Assembly: GCF_041537925.1 (NCBI RefSeq)
Contig: NZ_JBGOSH010000007.1
Span: 1 to 64,000 of the forward strand
Source of the DNA: Ruegeria_C sp041537925
Lineage (GTDB): Bacteria > Pseudomonadota > Alphaproteobacteria > Rhodobacterales > Rhodobacteraceae
Direction: 5' to 3'
Length of the DNA stretch: 64,000 nucleotides
Each line of letters begins with the position of its first letter. The stretch's first letter is position 1. Below are positions 44,377 through 52,877 of the stretch, piece after piece. A program made the translations under genes and the position numbers. The notes under the pieces are model-generated. The model worked only from the letters and a program-made list of their open reading frames with translations. It searched no databases and was not told where the DNA came from.

Positions 44377-45203
44377 GGGATGTGTCGCAAACTTTTGGGA
44401 CGGTCGGAGTTAGCGTCTTACTTGACGCAGCTATCCTGCGATCTCGGAAAATAGTCGAAAACCAGACGTCGTAGTGCTGGCGAATTGCCGCTTCCGGATC
44501 ATGTTGGCGACCTCGATGCCGTCCAAAGTGGCCGAGGCGGATCTGAACGATTTGAACCCACACATGTGCCGGATGCGACGCTTGATGAACCGGTGATCCT
44601 GTTCGATCATGTTGTTCAAATACTTGGACCTGACTGTTTGGATTTTGGCTGGGCAGCCAAACCGAGTAAGGATTTTGTTCACTTCTCGGATGCCTGCCGC
44701 GTTGGCTCCACTTTTGTCGATAACGATCTTGCCTGGAATTCCGTTAGAAGACAGCGCTTTGGCAAAGAACCTGGCGGCTACCGGACGGTTCCTCCGCTCA
44801 GACAGCATGAAATCAAGAGTATTTCCAGCTTTGTCGACTGCCCGGTAGAAGTACATCCATTTGCTGCGAACACGAACATATGTCTCGTCCATGCGCCAGG
44901 AACTCAGCGTTGGGCGCTTCTTCGATTGCGCTCTCGCTGCAATCATCGGCGAATACTTCACAACCAACCTGTTGAGAGTCGCGTGGTCAACGTGAACACC
45001 GCGTTCGGCCATGATCTCTTCCAAATCACGATAGGAAACCGTGTACCGCAGGTAGAAGTACAAAGCGTATAGAACCGCATCCTTGGGAAAATGGCAGCCT
45101 TTCAAGGAAATCATGCTGAAACCTGATGGAAAACAATACGCGGACAACAAACTTCGGAAGCTGCAGGCTCGTCAATCCAGACCAAAATTTTGCGACACAT
45201 CCC
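44377..45203 (-). mobile_element. IS6-family insertion sequence, copy 2
   Basis: An 827-base element with 22-base inverted repeats, left GGGATGTGTCGCAAACTTTT and GG, right the same with one mismatch (44377-44398 and 45182-45203). Flanking octamers ACGCGGCT and TTTTTTGA do not match, so no target duplication is seen. It is a different IS6 member from copy 1, with clearly diverged protein. The two copies have the same orientation and bracket 26.9-44.4 kb. Confidence 0.9.
44431..45114 (-). CDS. IS6-family transposase
   Basis: From ATG 45114 (MISLKGCHFPKDAVLYALYF) the protein has 227 residues and is uninterrupted. The DDE residues lie in RMDETYVRV, VIDKSGANA and IEQDHRFIKR. An in-frame ATG at 45150 would add 12 residues unlike the family N-terminus. 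It shares the domain plan of the transposase at 26115-26795 but many positions differ. Confidence 0.93.
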   Translation of the reverse strand: MISLKGCHFPKDAVLYALYFYLRYTVSYRDLEEIMAERGVHVDHATLNRLVVKYSPMIAARAQSKKRPTLSSWRMDETYVRVRSKWMYFYRAVDKAGNTLDFMLSERRNRPVAARFFAKALSSNGIPGKIVIDKSGANAAGIREVNKILTRFGCPAKIQTVRSKYLNNMIEQDHRFIKRRIRHMCGFKSFRSASATLDGIEVANMIRKRQFASTTTSGFRLFSEIAG

Positions 45204-45608
45204 TTTTTTGAACTTTTTAGCATTCGAGTTTCACCCGGAAGCCGCAAACGGGAACTCCTGACTAGGTTATTTAGGCCGCCGAAGGAAATGCTTCGTTAGC
45301 GATGCTAACCGGTCAAGCAAGGACGGCCTTGGGCTCGGTGCTGCAGTTCTCAGCAGTGATCATGATAGGCTGGTGGTTGCCCAAAGTGGACCTTCAAAAG
45401 CTAGCTTTGCAATTTCCGAGAGGCGGACTTTGCAGCCGTTCGCGTAAACAGTTTCAATGTCTGCTTCTTTCCGTCGGACTCTGAGATAGTCCAAGTGTTT
45501 ACGTAGGATCATCAAAACGCTGCCTGACACAGATGAATCTTGGAAGGCGAAAGCGATTACTATGAATTGAATTGCCGATCACCGAGAGTGGAGCTATGCT
45601 TCCCTCCC
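45204..45608. other. Gap between IS6 copy 2 and DUF1194 gene
   Basis: About 400 bases without a convincing gene. The short plus-strand frame at 45302-45484 has no ribosome binding site. The promoter of the DUF1194 gene should lie here, but no clear boxes were found. Confidence 0.4.
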
Positions 45609-46316
45609 GTGAAAGCTCTGGTTCTATCGCTCCTCCTCGCGCTCACTCCTGCGGGTTCCCGCGCTTGCGAGCTTGCGCTGGTCATTGCCCTCGACGTGTC
45701 GCGCTCGGTTGACAAATTCGAGTATGTGCTGATGCGAAACGGGATCGGCCAGGCACTCCTAGATGTCGAAGTCACCGATTTGATTGCCTGGATGCCTGGG
45801 GGTATGAAAGTGACCGTAACCCAATGGGGTGGCGCCGGTCAGCAGCGCCAGCCGATCGCTTGGCGCCGCCTCTGGAAACGGCAAAGCGTCATAGAATTCG
45901 TTGAAGATCTGATCGAGATCGATCGTGGCTTCTGGCATGCCGAGACCTCGGTCTCGGAGGCCCTGCTGCATGCCGATCTGATGTTCCACCAGCTCGAATA
46001 TCCCTGTCGCCGACAGGTGATTGATGTGTCGGGCGATGGCATTTCGAATGCAGGTCCAGAGGTCAACCCGATCTCGGACGCCGTCGCCGCAAAGGGGGTC
46101 ACCATCAATGGTTTGGTGGTCGCGGGCGCCCGCCCTGATCCAGTCGTCTATTACCTATCCGAAGTGATCCGTGGGCCTTTGGCCTTTGTGGAAGTCACCT
46201 ACGGCTATGACGACTACGATCGCGCAATGAAGCGAAAACTGCTGCGCGAACTAGCTCCAAGCCTCTCCCTCCTCGACTTAGGAACCCCTCCGAACGCATT
46301 AGTTTCAGAACACTAG
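45609..46316 (+). CDS. DUF1194 protein (von Willebrand A-like, secreted)
   Basis: From GTG 45609 the product begins VKALVLSLLLALTPAGSRAC, a Sec signal peptide, and has 235 residues. The mature domain is the vWA-like DUF1194 family common in Rhodobacterales. It keeps a DxSxS metal-site (ALDVSRSVDKFEY), the VDVSGDG-like VIDVSGDGISN and GLVVAG. The frame is open to 45540 upstream, but that stretch lacks signal features. Function is unknown; vWA proteins usually mediate metal-dependent protein contacts. It stands alone inside the IS-rich island. Confidence 0.8.
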   Translation: MKALVLSLLLALTPAGSRACELALVIALDVSRSVDKFEYVLMRNGIGQALLDVEVTDLIAWMPGGMKVTVTQWGGAGQQRQPIAWRRLWKRQSVIEFVEDLIEIDRGFWHAETSVSEALLHADLMFHQLEYPCRRQVIDVSGDGISNAGPEVNPISDAVAAKGVTINGLVVAGARPDPVVYYLSEVIRGPLAFVEVTYGYDDYDRAMKRKLLRELAPSLSLLDLGTPPNALVSEH

Positions 46317-47012
46317 CGAAATACCCCAATTAACCCGTGCGTTGCGAAGTCGCCCAATAGACTATCAAATTGGCGGCTTAGTCAGGGCGTAGTGCGACAG
46401 CTAGCGAGTTATGCTAAGCGCGGGCACGATAATCCGACAATGGAGCCAGTGGCTGCCGTGCGGACAAACCGGACTTGTGCTGTCGCAGCTATTGCTAACG
46501 CAGCATTTGCCCGCAACCGCGGCGATGACCGTATGGCAGTGCAGCATGTTTCACCAAAGCAGCCATTCAAACTGGTTAACAGCGCCGTATTTTGAACCGA
46601 CCATTCGCCGCACGGCGCAGGAACTTACGTGTTGCAGGACACTACAGGCATTCGCTACGTCTGTGTCAACGTCAGCTTCCAAGGTCCGTACCCAGAACGG
46701 TAGTTTTGGTCGGATTCCGGTTCACAACCAAACTGAGAGAATTTGCTGTTGATCGTTCTTGCCTGTTTGTTTCGCGCCAACAGGCCGTATTGGTCTTGTG
46801 TGTACCGAAGTGTTTCCGGCTTTATCGTAGAGCGCGGCGAGAGACAGTGCTCGATATGTGCTGTAGGCAGTTTCTCATTCGGCTGAATGTGCAAGGCGTG
46901 CCACAAGTAGGGCAGATGAATTGGATTGAGAAGCGAAATTTTCGCGTATCATGGGGGCCCGAATAGTTGCTTTTGGACAAAGAGGCTTGAAAATGAATAA
47001 GACATTCATACT
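46317..47012. other. Gene-poor 0.7-kb stretch left of IS5 copy B
   Basis: Only short, overlapping frames on both strands occur, without ribosome binding sites or recognisable domains. A minus-strand CxxC-containing stretch near 46880-46930 is suggestive of a degraded zinc-ribbon coding region but is too short to name. It does not contain the missing 5' part of the ATPase gene found right of IS5 copy B. Confidence 0.4.
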
Positions 47013-47075
47013 GGCTTTGTTGCACAAATGCTTTGAGGGATTCACTGTTTGAATCCAGCGTGGTAGCCGGGGCGT

Positions 47076-47973
47076 ATGAGCAGTTGGTCCCCGACGAAGT
47101 ACAAGACCAGGAACTGGCCTTCGTACAACACGGCGTTGAAGCAGCGCGGTTCACTGTCGATCTGGTTTGATCCTGAGATGGCATGGCATCCACCGGCAAC
47201 TGGCAAGCCAGGCCGTCAGCCCGAGTTCAGCGACGCCGCAATTCAAGTTTGCCTCACGATGAAGGTGCTTTTTGGGATGCCCCTCCGACAGACCAGAAGA
47301 CGTTGGAAGTCTCCATCCCTTGTCGTGGCGGAACGGGGTCGCTCCACCTGCTGATTGACGCGACCGGGATCAAAGCAGAGGGCGAAGGTGAGTGGAATGC
47401 CCGCAAACATGGTGGCACCAAGAAACGTCTTTGGCGCAAGCTCCACCTCGGTATGGATGAGCAAACACTGGAGATCCGTGCCGTCGAAATCACGACGAGC
47501 GACGTCGGCCCCTCTCGGCAGATTTCTTTCAGAAATCGCCTGCCGGGCAGTGGATGCCCCAATGCTGCCTGACCTTCTGGAACAGATCCCGCCCGATCAG
47601 GAGATCGCTACCGTCACCGCTGATGGTGCGTATGATACGCGCAAATGTCACGATGTGATTGCCGCCCGAGGGGCCGCCGCCATCATCCCACCGCGCAAAA
47701 ATGCCCGACCGTGGAAACCCGACACCGCGGGTGCTGTCGCGCGGAACGAAGCGCTACGAGCCTGCAAATATCTTGGGCGAGCGCTGTGGCGGCGGCTGAC
47801 AGGATTTCACCGCTGAAGCCGCGCAGAGACAAAGATGAACTGCGTCAAACTGCTTGGCCAAGGCCTCATGGCCCGAGATTTCGACCGACAGGTCGCGGAA
47901 ATCCAAGTCCGTGTCGCGGTGCTCAACCGCTACACCGCTCTTGGCATACCTGTCACTGAAGCCGTAGGCTAAG
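47076..47973 (+). pseudogene. IS5 transposase, copy B, inactive
   Basis: ATG 47076 opens MSSWSPTKYKTRNWPSYNTA. The 80-base deletion removes about 27 residues (TGFVESLLRL and on) and shifts the frame. The 43-base insert at 47510-47552 breaks the frame a second time. A TGA after RLTGFHR (CGA changed to TGA) then truncates the catalytic Glu region. Three lesions make it dead; the coding segments are otherwise like copy C. Confidence 0.9.
47510..47552 (+). repeat. 43-nt hairpin insert in IS5 copy B
   Basis: Begins CCCTCTCGGCAG and ends GCCGGGCAGTG, directly after GACGTCGGC and before GATGCCCCA. Identical to the inserts in copies A and C. The central ATTTCT/AGAAAT and outer CGGCA/TGCCG arms pair. 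Confidence 0.88.
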
Positions 47974-48026
47974 TCCGTCCGGGCAAAGGGGAAGTGCGTT
48001 CACGCCGCGATTTGTGCAACAAAGCC

Positions 48027-48438
48027 CCTATTTGCACAAATCTCGGACGGAGATGATGCCATGGGCGCGATGGCGGAAACAGCGATTTTTTCGCAGTGGT
48101 TCCATTCAGACCTGATGAAGAACCTGCATTATGCGCGCTGGAGAAAGGGCAGGTCAGATCTGGAAGTTGATCTTGTCCGCGTCGATCGGGCGCGTCTCAA
48201 ACCCAAGTGGGCCTATGAAATCAAATGGTCAGACAGATATGCAGCCGATCAACCGGGTGAGCTGCGCGGACTCATCGAATTTGCCAAGCGTAACTTTGAC
48301 ACCGGCATCCCGGCCGGAGCAACAACAAAGACGATTACAGCCGAAAGCGAGATTGACGGAGTGCTAATCAGGCACTTTCCTTGCTCGCTACATTGCTATC
48401 AGGTTGGCAAAAATGTTGCAGAGGGTCGCGCGCCTTGA
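48027..48438 (+). pseudogene. 3' fragment of a DUF4143 ATPase gene
   Basis: From the right end of IS5 copy B an open frame reads LFAQISDGDDAMGAMAETAI, then FSQWFHS, LHYARWRKGR, EVDLVRVD and YEIKWSDRY. This is the C-terminal DUF4143 nuclease-like domain found in AAA ATPases with an N-terminal P-loop domain. The P-loop part is absent from the window, so insertion plus deletion removed it. The fragment has an internal ATG (48061), but expression as a working protein is unlikely. Confidence 0.75.
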
Positions 48439-48620
48439 TTGCATGACTATCGTTGCGGTTTGTCCGATGGGTGCTGCCAGACAAACTCTGCCAGTCTCAG
48501 ATAGGACTTGTTGCATCAATCGAGGAATTCCGCCGAGTTTGAGGAAAGCTTCGGTGCGTTGGACAAACATTGTGATCCGGTGGCAACAAAGCGCAGGGGG
48601 AAGCTGATCCAGCCCAACTT

Positions 48621-48955
48621 CAAATCCCGAAATGGCACTACATCGACCCGGGCAAACCCCAGCAGAACGCCTTCATTGAAAGCTTCAACGGCAGTCTGCG
48701 CGATGAACTCCTGAACGAGGAGATGTTCAACAGCCTGGACGATGCAAGGCGCAAGCTGGCCCTTTGGCGATACGACTACAACAACGTCAGGCCGCACTCA
48801 TCGCTCGGGAACCAGACCCCAGCAGAAGCGTGCCGGACGCATGAGCAACTTGAGGGCTCCGCGCCCGATGCGCTTGCTCAAACAGACGACGAAGAATATG
48901 AAAACCAGACCCGCAGACTCTCGTTATGAATGAGGGAGCCTCGGGGGGCAGGTCA
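48621..48955 (+). mobile_element. IS3-family remnant (OrfB C-terminus and right end)
   Basis: The frame reads IPKWHYIDPGKPQQNAFIES, then FNGSLRDELLNEEMFNSLD, WRYDYNNVRPHSSLGNQTP and a TGA at 48927-48929. This is the last third of an IS3-group integrase-type transposase, including the catalytic Glu (FIES). The end of the element is marked by the inverted-repeat sequence whose complement is TGACCTGCCCCCCGAGGC (to 48955). The 5' two thirds and left end are missing. Confidence 0.85.
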
Positions 48956-49795
48956 GGTGGCATGAAGTGGAAATAGGCGGGCTGGGGGCAAACACACACC
49001 CACCGGCCCTGACCACAACCGACGCACCCCCCAACTCACACAAGGCTCGGACAGTGGCTGGACACTAGCGTTAGGAGTGGGCCAGAATCGTTGCAAGTTA
49101 ACTTTCTGGCCTGTTTTTGCCACAAACATCGATTTGGCCTCGAATGGCTTTGTAGGCTGGAGATTTTGAAGGTTTTTGGTGTTTAGTGTTGATCGGATCG
49201 ACATATGTTCGCTTGAGCTGGCGAAAGAACAATCCAACCCTTTGTGGGCTATTGTAACCCAAATTTGCGTTCAGGGCGGTGGCCGGCAGACACGTGGCGT
49301 CAGCAACAGCGATTAATTTCTGGACCCGTTGCCCATCCATCGGCGAAGCTGCTTTGAACATCCTCTCAAAACATCATTGTTTGGCAATGGGTTAGCGATG
49401 TTCTGTCGCCACGAGTTTTCAAACAAGAGCAATATGCGAAGGGCCCAAAGCCAGAATCTTTTCGTTCTTACGGGAATCCCCCAATAGCGGGGCATTAACC
49501 GTCCGTTTACCACTTGGGACATGAGGTTCGACAGCCCCCTCTTCGGACCTCACGCTTAGAGGGGATCGATCAATTACCGATCGATCCCCCTATTACTTTC
49601 TGCGTTCTTATCGCGCTCGGCAAGCTAACCGGCTCAGTCCTGATGTGGATCCCATCAGTCTGTACGATCTAACGCCGGGATGCTCTGGACCACCCTGCAC
49701 AAGCGCTATGTCGAATGCTAAAAAAGCCGCAGGAAGAGCGCCGGACAAGATCGGATTTCCCTTCGACTGGCGTTGCAGTAGGGTCGGTTTTCAAG
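48956..49795. other. Gene-poor stretch between IS3 remnant and DedA gene
   Basis: About 840 bases with short frames on both strands but no ribosome binding sites and no domain resemblance. The only structured feature is the hairpin at 49561-49589. The DedA promoter presumably lies between that hairpin and 49796. Confidence 0.4.
49561..49589. repeat. Perfect 11-bp inverted repeat
   Basis: Arms GGGGATCGATC and GATCGATCCCC flank a 7-base loop AATTACC. The stem would be stable as RNA. No T-run follows on either side, and no gene ends directly upstream. It could be a residual terminator or a protein-binding palindrome; the inner GATCGATC is itself palindromic. Confidence 0.6.
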
Positions 49796-50428
49796 ATGCA
49801 TCACCTTCCAGAACACTTCGCAAACCTGATTGAGAGCTACGGCCTCATTGTACTGTTTGTGACGCTTTTCCTTGAAACATTCGGGCTACCGCTACCCGGT
49901 GAAAGCGCTCTCGTTGCAACTGCAGCGATTGCGACCGATGGATCTTTTAACATCTTTGCGGTTGCCGCGGTCGCCGGCCTTGCGGCCGTAGCTGGCGACA
50001 ATGTCGCTTACCTGATTGGGCGACGGTATGGCCGTGCACTCATCTTGGTCTATGGTGGCCGCTTCGGGATCTCGGAGGCCAAATATCAAGCTGCAGAACG
50101 CGCAACAGAGAAATACGGTGCCTATGCTGTGGTCTGTGCGCGATTTTTCGTATTGCTGAGGCAACTCAATGGTTTGGTTGCTGGCTCAGTAAACATGCCC
50201 TGGCCAAACTTCTTTATTGCCAACGTGCTCGGGTCTGCTCTTTGGGTCTCATTCTGGTCGACGCTTGCTTATCAGTTCGGACAACACATTTCTTTGCTGC
50301 CAAAAGCCCTTCATCACCTATCACTGATTGCAGTCATTCTGGTGCCAACAATCCTTGTGCTGGTGTTTGTTTTTGGTCGCAGCCGCCTGAAAGTGCACAA
50401 CCCCGATGACAGGAAGTCATCCCATTGA
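49796..50428 (+). CDS. DedA-family membrane protein (VTT domain)
   Basis: From ATG 49796 (MHHLPEHFANLIESYGLIVL) the product has 210 residues and about five membrane segments. DedA hallmarks are ETFGLPLPGES near residue 27, GDNVAYLIGRRYGR near 68 and the conserved ARFFVLLRQLNGLVAGSVNM near 118, with the Arg residues typical of the re-entrant loop. DedA proteins are lipid scramblases or undecaprenyl-phosphate/phospholipid transporters. It is alone here, on the plus strand. Confidence 0.9.
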   Translation: MHHLPEHFANLIESYGLIVLFVTLFLETFGLPLPGESALVATAAIATDGSFNIFAVAAVAGLAAVAGDNVAYLIGRRYGRALILVYGGRFGISEAKYQAAERATEKYGAYAVVCARFFVLLRQLNGLVAGSVNMPWPNFFIANVLGSALWVSFWSTLAYQFGQHISLLPKALHHLSLIAVILVPTILVLVFVFGRSRLKVHNPDDRKSSH

Positions 50429-50457
50429 AGGACGACCCCAACCTCATGTAACGATTT

Positions 50458-50688
50458 CTAGATCATAGCATCGGACTGTTGGCGGCGGGACGAAGAAACC
50501 CGATCGCTGCTGGATGGGAAGCGACTCTCGACCCCCAGGTCTGAGGCCAACTGCGTGATGGAAAGAGCATCTGCGATAGCGTTCACCCGGAAAAGGTAGG
50601 ACTGTCCGGTCTGGTGCTCCAACAGAATCTGCCCCGCCCCTGAATAGGTAGATCCGCCCATCATCGAGTGGACGAACGTAGTTTGCAT
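50458..50688 (-). CDS. Small protein of unknown function (76 aa)
   Basis: ATG 50688 follows AAAGGACAAGCCCT. The product, MQTTFVHSMMGGSTYSGAGQ to RRQQSDAMI, has no signal peptide. It includes a hydrophilic Ser/Arg-rich C-terminus. No family known to me. It is convergent with the DedA gene, 29 bases from its stop. Length and site support a gene at moderate level. Confidence 0.45.
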   Translation of the reverse strand: MQTTFVHSMMGGSTYSGAGQILLEHQTGQSYLFRVNAIADALSITQLASDLGVESRFPSSSDRVSSSRRQQSDAMI

Positions 50689-50869
50689 AGGGCTTGTCCT
50701 TTCCAGATTCACCTCAATACCCCAGCCAGGATCGTTCTGACAAAGAACCCCCTCTTCCTTTCAACAATGAGAACCAGATGTGGTGTCAAGTGGGAAATAG
50801 TACACAACATCCTTGCTTTTGATCCCCATTTGTTCTAGTTTGAGCCAACGCTGCCAAAGGGGAAATCCC

Positions 50870-51178
50870 ATGCTCGATCATGCCAATTCCGACACATCCA
50901 CCGCTCTGCCGGCCACACATAAACAGATCGCCTATGCCCGCCGGATTGCAGAGCAACAGAATATCATCTTACCTTGGGAGATTCAGCAGGACCGAAAGCT
51001 CATCAGTGCGTGGATTGATGCCCAGCTTGCCGCGCCCCGCATGCACGACACGCGCCCGAGCTCAAAACAAGTGGCTTTTGCCGAGCGTATTGCCCGGATC
51101 AAACGCCGCGATGTTCCGGATGAGTGCTTTCGCGATCGCAAGATGATGACCCGCTGGATCGATAGCAATAAGCCCTGA
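50870..51178 (+). CDS. Small two-repeat protein, topoisomerase-tail-like motifs
   Basis: From ATG 50870 after AAGGGGAAA the product has 102 residues. It contains two copies of one motif: KQIAYARRIAEQQNI with PWEIQQDRKLISAWID, and KQVAFAERIARIKRR with VPDECFRDRKMMTRWID. The pattern (K)Q-x-YA-x-xIA...P...D(R)K...WID resembles the short C-terminal repeats of some plasmid-type DNA topoisomerases and mobile-element proteins. It has no catalytic domain, so a nucleic-acid-binding accessory role is plausible. Likely horizontally acquired. Confidence 0.65.
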   Translation: MLDHANSDTSTALPATHKQIAYARRIAEQQNIILPWEIQQDRKLISAWIDAQLAAPRMHDTRPSSKQVAFAERIARIKRRDVPDECFRDRKMMTRWIDSNKP

Positions 51179-51291
51179 TGCGATCAGGAGATCTGAACCG
51201 CAAGGGGTCACGATTGTACGCGGACTGGCAGCACTCTGTTCTCGCCTGATCGGGCTTGACGGGCGCGGCCCCGATGGCGTCCGGTGTGGTC

Positions 51292-51528
51292 ATGAAGATA
51301 GAAGAGGACAAGGTGGATGATGCGGTCCTGGCGCTGCTCTGGCTGACGCTGCACGGCGAGCGCCGCGCCTGGAAGGGGTTTGACTGGGACGCGCTCGACC
51401 GCCTGCATCACAAAGGGCTGATCCTGGACCCGGTTGGGAAGGCGAAGTCGGTGGTACTGACCGAAGAGGGCCTGCGCCGCTCCGAAGCACTCTTCAAGGA
51501 GCTTTTTGAACGCAAACACGGGAAATAG
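51292..51528 (+). CDS. DUF6429-family protein
   Basis: From ATG 51292 (MKIEEDKVDDAVLALLWLTL) the product has 78 residues and matches the DUF6429 pattern: HGERRAWKGFDWDALDRLH and GLILDPVGKAKSVVLTEEGL. Such proteins are small, helical, winged-helix-like and often found near transposons; no function is known. Upstream in-frame ATG and GTG codons (51256, 51274) have weaker context. Confidence 0.75.
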   Translation: MKIEEDKVDDAVLALLWLTLHGERRAWKGFDWDALDRLHHKGLILDPVGKAKSVVLTEEGLRRSEALFKELFERKHGK

Positions 51529-51723
51529 CCATCTCCGTGGCGCATCCAACGAGATGTTGTTTGCGGATACTGGCCCTTCATCTGGATGGCGGGCGCAACA
51601 TGCGCTAGATCGCTCCCAGTTCTGCGAAACTGGAGTGTGCACAGAAGACGACGGCGCATGATCTTGACGGGCTTTGTTGCACAAATCGCGGCGTGAACGC
51701 ACTTCCCCTTTGCCCGGACGGAC

Positions 51724-52699
51724 TTAGCCTACGGCTTCAGTGACAGGTATGCCAAGAGCGGTGTAGCGGTTGAGCACCGCGACACGGACTTGGATTTCCG
51801 CGACCTGTCGGTCGAAATCTCGGGCCATGAGGCCTTGGCCAAGCAGTTTGACGCAGTTCATCTTTGTCTCTGCGCGGCTTCGGCGGTGCTATCCTGTCAG
51901 CCGCCGCCACAGCGCTCGCCCAAGATATTTGCAGGCTCGTAGCGCTTCGTTCCGCGCGACGGCACCCGTGGTGTCGGGTTTCCACGGTCGGGCATTTTTG
52001 CGCGGTGGGATGATGGCGGCGGCCCCTCGGGCGGCAATCACATCGTGACATTTGCGCGTATCATACGCACCATCAGCGGTGACGGTGGCGATCTCCTGAT
52101 CGGGCGGGATCTGTTCCAGAAGGTCAGGCAGCATTGGGGCATCCACTGCCCGGCAGGCGATTTCTGAAAGAAATCTGCCGAGAGGGGCCGACGTCGCTCG
52201 TCGTGATTTCGACGGCACGGATCTCCAGTGTTTGCTCATCCATACCGAGGTGGAGCTTGCGCCAAAGACGTTTCTTGGTGCCACCATGTTTGCGGGCATT
52301 CCACTCACCTTCGCCCTCTGCTTTGATCCCGGTCGCGTCAATCAGCAGGTGGAGCGACCCCGTTCCGCCACGACAAGGGATGGAGACTTCCAACGTCTTC
52401 TGACGCCGACACAGAGTGCTGAAGTCCGGCACTCTCCAGTCGAGGCCCGCCAGTCGCAAGAGGCTTTCGACAAACCCCGTGGTCTGTCGGAGGGGCATCC
52501 CAAAAAGCACCTTCATCGTGAGGCAAACTTGAATTGCGCCGTCGCTGAACTCGGGCTGACGGCCTGGCTTGCCAGTTGCCGGTGGATGCCATGCCATCTC
52601 AGGATCAAACCAGATCGACAGTGACCCGCGCTGCTTCAACGCCGTGTTGTACGAAGGCCAGTTCCTGGTCTTGTACTTCGTCGGGGACCAACTGCTCAT
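51724..52699 (-). pseudogene. IS5 transposase, copy C, split by 43-nt insert
   Basis: ATG 52699 opens MSSWSPTKYKTRNWPSYNTA. The first catalytic Asp is intact (LLIDATGIKAEGEGEW). At 52144-52186 the 43-base insert breaks the frame after TTSDVG. The second part, DAPMLPDLLEQIPPDQEIAT with TADGAYDTRKC, is interrupted again by a TAG after RRLTG. Copy B has a different nonsense codon two codons further on. The last part ends GIPVTEAVG at 51724. Confidence 0.9.
52144..52186 (-). repeat. 43-nt hairpin insert in IS5 copy C
   Basis: Same 43 bases as in copies A and B, at the same codon boundary of the transposase gene, with the same two-part stem-loop. Confidence 0.88.
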
Positions 52700-52800
52700 A
52701 CGCCCCGGCTACCACGCTAATTTCAAACAGTGAATCCCTCAAAGCATTTGTGCAACAAAGCCCTTGCGGTGGTAAGTAGATGCCAAAAGTCATCTCGCAA

Positions 52801-52827
52801 TTACAAGCATCTGAAGGATGCTTGTAA
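52801..52827. terminator. Hairpin downstream of the demethylase operon
   Basis: A perfect 11-bp stem TTACAAGCATC / GATGCTTGTAA with a 5-base TGAAG loop lies 51 bases after the frmA stop. On the plus strand GCGTTTTT follows; on the minus strand no clear T-run follows. It probably ends the long minus-strand operon. Confidence 0.55.
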
Positions 52828-52877
52828 ACTGCGTTTTTCCCACCAAAGCAGGATGTGTTTTCAATCAGCTCCATGGA

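Larger units (their letters stand above)
47013..48026 (+). mobile_element. IS5-family element, copy B (80-bp internal deletion)
   Basis: Ends GGCTTTGTTGCACAAA (from 47013) and TTTGTGCAACAAAGCC (to 48026). At 1014 bases it is 80 shorter than copies A and C. The loss lies after CTCCGACAGACC and rejoins at AGAAGACG; a short CAGA repeat at both borders suggests slippage. It is very close to copy C and opposite in orientation, making an inverted pair 3.6 kb apart. Confidence 0.9.
51669..52762 (-). mobile_element. IS5-family element, copy C (1094 bp)
   Basis: Ends GGGCTTTGTTGCACAAA (from 51669) and TTTGTGCAACAAAGCCC (to 52762). It is full length and nearly identical to copy B outside B's deletion. 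It forms the right border of the accessory island, 115 bases from the stop of the formaldehyde dehydrogenase gene. No obvious target duplication. Confidence 0.92.

Noticed and set aside
48508..48714. 68-residue plus-strand frame left of the IS3 remnant
   Set aside because: It is out of frame with the recognisable IS3 transposase segment that covers the same bases.
51208..51702. 164-residue minus-strand frame opposite the DUF6429 gene
   Set aside because: It runs into the IS5 end and is antisense to a recognisable small gene.
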